Positions 62,960 to 64,000 of a stretch of 64,000 nt of DNA are shown piece by piece (the stretch's first letter is position 1; the number at the start of each line of letters is the position of its first letter). The translations under genes and the position numbers were made by a program. The stretch comes from Reichenbachiella ulvae. Lineage in GTDB: Bacteria; Bacteroidota; Bacteroidia; Cytophagales; Cyclobacteriaceae. The stretch lies in contig NZ_JAOYOD010000001.1 of NCBI RefSeq assembly GCF_025833875.1, positions 1,240,001-1,304,000 of the forward strand, read 5' to 3'. Below the pieces are notes generated by a model. It was not told the origin of the DNA. It saw only the letters and a list, made by a program, of their open reading frames with translations, and ran no database searches.

Positions 62960-64000
62960 ATGCCTGTTAATAGGAATGCATTGATCCGTTATAAAACCAT
63001 TGACAACTGTCTGAGAAACCGATTTCGAAAATGGACATTGGAGGATCTGATCGAAGCTTGTTCGGAGGCACTTTACGATTACGAGGGAATAGACAAGGGT
63101 GTAAGTCGACGGACTATTCAAATGGATATTCAAATGATGCGTAGTGACAAACTAGGTTACCACGCACCTATCATAGTGGAAGAAAAAAAATACTACACCT
63201 ATTCTGATCCCGAATACTCTATTACCAATATCCCACTTACCGATCAGGATTTGGATAAATTATCTGAGGTGGTTGATATCCTTAAGCAATTCAAGGGGTT
63301 TACGCACTTTCAGGATTTGAGTGGAATGGTTCAAAAACTCGAGGATAAAATTCATGTCAGCAAAACAAATCAAAGACCTATCATAGACATTGAGAAAAAT
63401 GAAAACCTAAAGGGACTCGAATTTATTGATCCTATTTTTAGAGCTATTTCTAGCCAAAAGAAACTAATTATCACTTATCAGTCATTCAAAGCTAGAAGCA
63501 GTAGTCTATTTGAATTCCATCCTGCATTGCTCAAAGAATGGCGTAATCGCTGGTTTGTGCTAGGTAAAAAAAGACCTTCAGACAACTTTATGATGTTGGC
63601 GCTCGATCGAATAGAAAAGCTTGAAGTGTTAGAAGAATCAGTAATGGACTACAGCCAGTATGATTTGTCTAATCACTTTAAAGATGTAATTGGAGCTACA
63701 GTCAATGTAGGCCAAGAGCCACAAGAGGTCAAAATTCTTGTATATGGTAAACATGTACCCTATGTTCTGACTAAACCCATGCATCACAGCCAAAAGGTCG
63801 TAGAAAAAACTAAAGAAGGCGTGATCATATCTTTGAGAGTACAGCACAATTTTGAGTTGGAAAAGGAAATCCTATCCTTTGGCGAGTTTATGAAAGTAAT
63901 TGCTCCGGCACGTCTTAGATCTAAAATAAAAGAACGCCTATCCCATTCCGTAGATATATATCAAACGGACCTGATGCAAAGCCAAATCAAACACTATCCA
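62960..64000 (+). CDS. WYL-domain transcriptional regulator (runs off the window)
   Basis: A frame of 347 codons open to the window edge, beginning ATG CCT GTT AAT (MPVNRNALIRYKTIDNCL). It has an N-terminal winged helix (about 1-75, WTLEDLIEACSEALYDYEG...VSRRTIQMDIQMMR) and a WYL domain (about 150-215: KKLIITYQSF, FHPALLKEWRNRWFVLGKKR, MMLALDRIEKLEVLEE). A WCX C-terminal extension (about 240 onward) contains IAPARLRSKIKERL. WYL proteins often sense nucleic-acid or nucleotide ligands and regulate defence and repair loci. It is divergent from the tRNA-like/slipin/rtcB unit and probably controls it. Confidence 0.9.
   Translation, partial: MPVNRNALIRYKTIDNCLRNRFRKWTLEDLIEACSEALYDYEGIDKGVSRRTIQMDIQMMRSDKLGYHAPIIVEEKKYYTYSDPEYSITNIPLTDQDLDKLSEVVDILKQFKGFTHFQDLSGMVQKLEDKIHVSKTNQRPIIDIEKNENLKGLEFIDPIFRAISSQKKLIITYQSFKARSSSLFEFHPALLKEWRNRWFVLGKKRPSDNFMMLALDRIEKLEVLEESVMDYSQYDLSNHFKDVIGATVNVGQEPQEVKILVYGKHVPYVLTKPMHHSQKVVEKTKEGVIISLRVQHNFELEKEILSFGEFMKVIAPARLRSKIKERLSHSVDIYQTDLMQSQIKHYP

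Overview
The window looks like a chromosome segment from a marine or soil Bacteroidota, most likely order Cytophagales (a Reichenbachiella- or Fulvivirga-like bacterium). The evidence is type IX secretion C-terminal sorting domains (YPNP...) on two secreted hydrolases, LytS/LytTR and propeller/Y_Y_Y sensors, BlaI/M56 pairs, an HU-like/DUF4469 DNA-binding protein, and weak ribosome binding sites with AT-rich spacers. This is inference from gene content; there is no rRNA or other phylogenetic marker to fix the genus.

Layout. 1-2.7 kb: small stress-type proteins, a cupin and a bestrophin-like channel. 3-8.1 kb: a LytS/LytTR two-component pair followed by AT-rich accessory genes, including a lipoprotein and a trypsin-like protease with no signal peptide. 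8.2-9.6 kb: an unusual palindrome array with a 23-bp period beside an HU-like/DUF4469 gene, then a decayed SRPBCC gene. 9.66-17.3 kb: a tightly packed six-gene operon encoding an XRE regulator, a beta-class DNA methyltransferase, a HerA ATPase, a NurA nuclease, a PtuB-PtuA (HNH-ATPase) fusion and a second PtuB-like HNH protein. This is the best candidate for an undescribed defence system. 17.9-26.4 kb: a T9SS esterase, an IMPase-family phosphatase, a complete MacA/MacB/ATPase/TolC-type efflux operon and an aminoglycoside-phosphotransferase-fold kinase. 26.7-27.9 kb: a dead ISAs1-family insertion sequence with perfect 20-bp ends. 28-35.6 kb: a large propeller sensor lacking its kinase ATPase domain, and a molybdenum hydroxylase operon (2Fe-2S subunit, molybdopterin subunit, XdhC, MocA-like). 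36-42 kb: a BlaI/M56-M23 pair, a Crp/GrpB pair and membrane proteins, separated by long dispersed non-coding repeats. 42.8-51.5 kb: an NTF2-like protein, a multidomain GH5 cellulase with a T9SS tail, a TPR lipoprotein, two paralogous GPAAKN-repeat secreted proteins (one frameshifted) and a NarL-type two-component system. 51.7-59.4 kb: housekeeping and transport genes (Amt, Na+/H+ antiporter, dapD, glycosyltransferase, MBL-fold hydrolase).

59.5-64 kb: rtcB and a slipin (Band-7) gene on the minus strand, preceded on the same strand by an array of four tRNA-like RNAs and flanked by a divergent WYL-domain regulator that runs off the window. This looks like an RNA-damage sensing and repair locus with structured tRNA mimics in its leader.

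Two regions deserve most attention: the HerA/NurA/PtuBA-fusion operon and the tRNA-like array of the rtcB locus. Functions are assigned from motifs read directly in the translated sequence and from family knowledge; no database search was possible.
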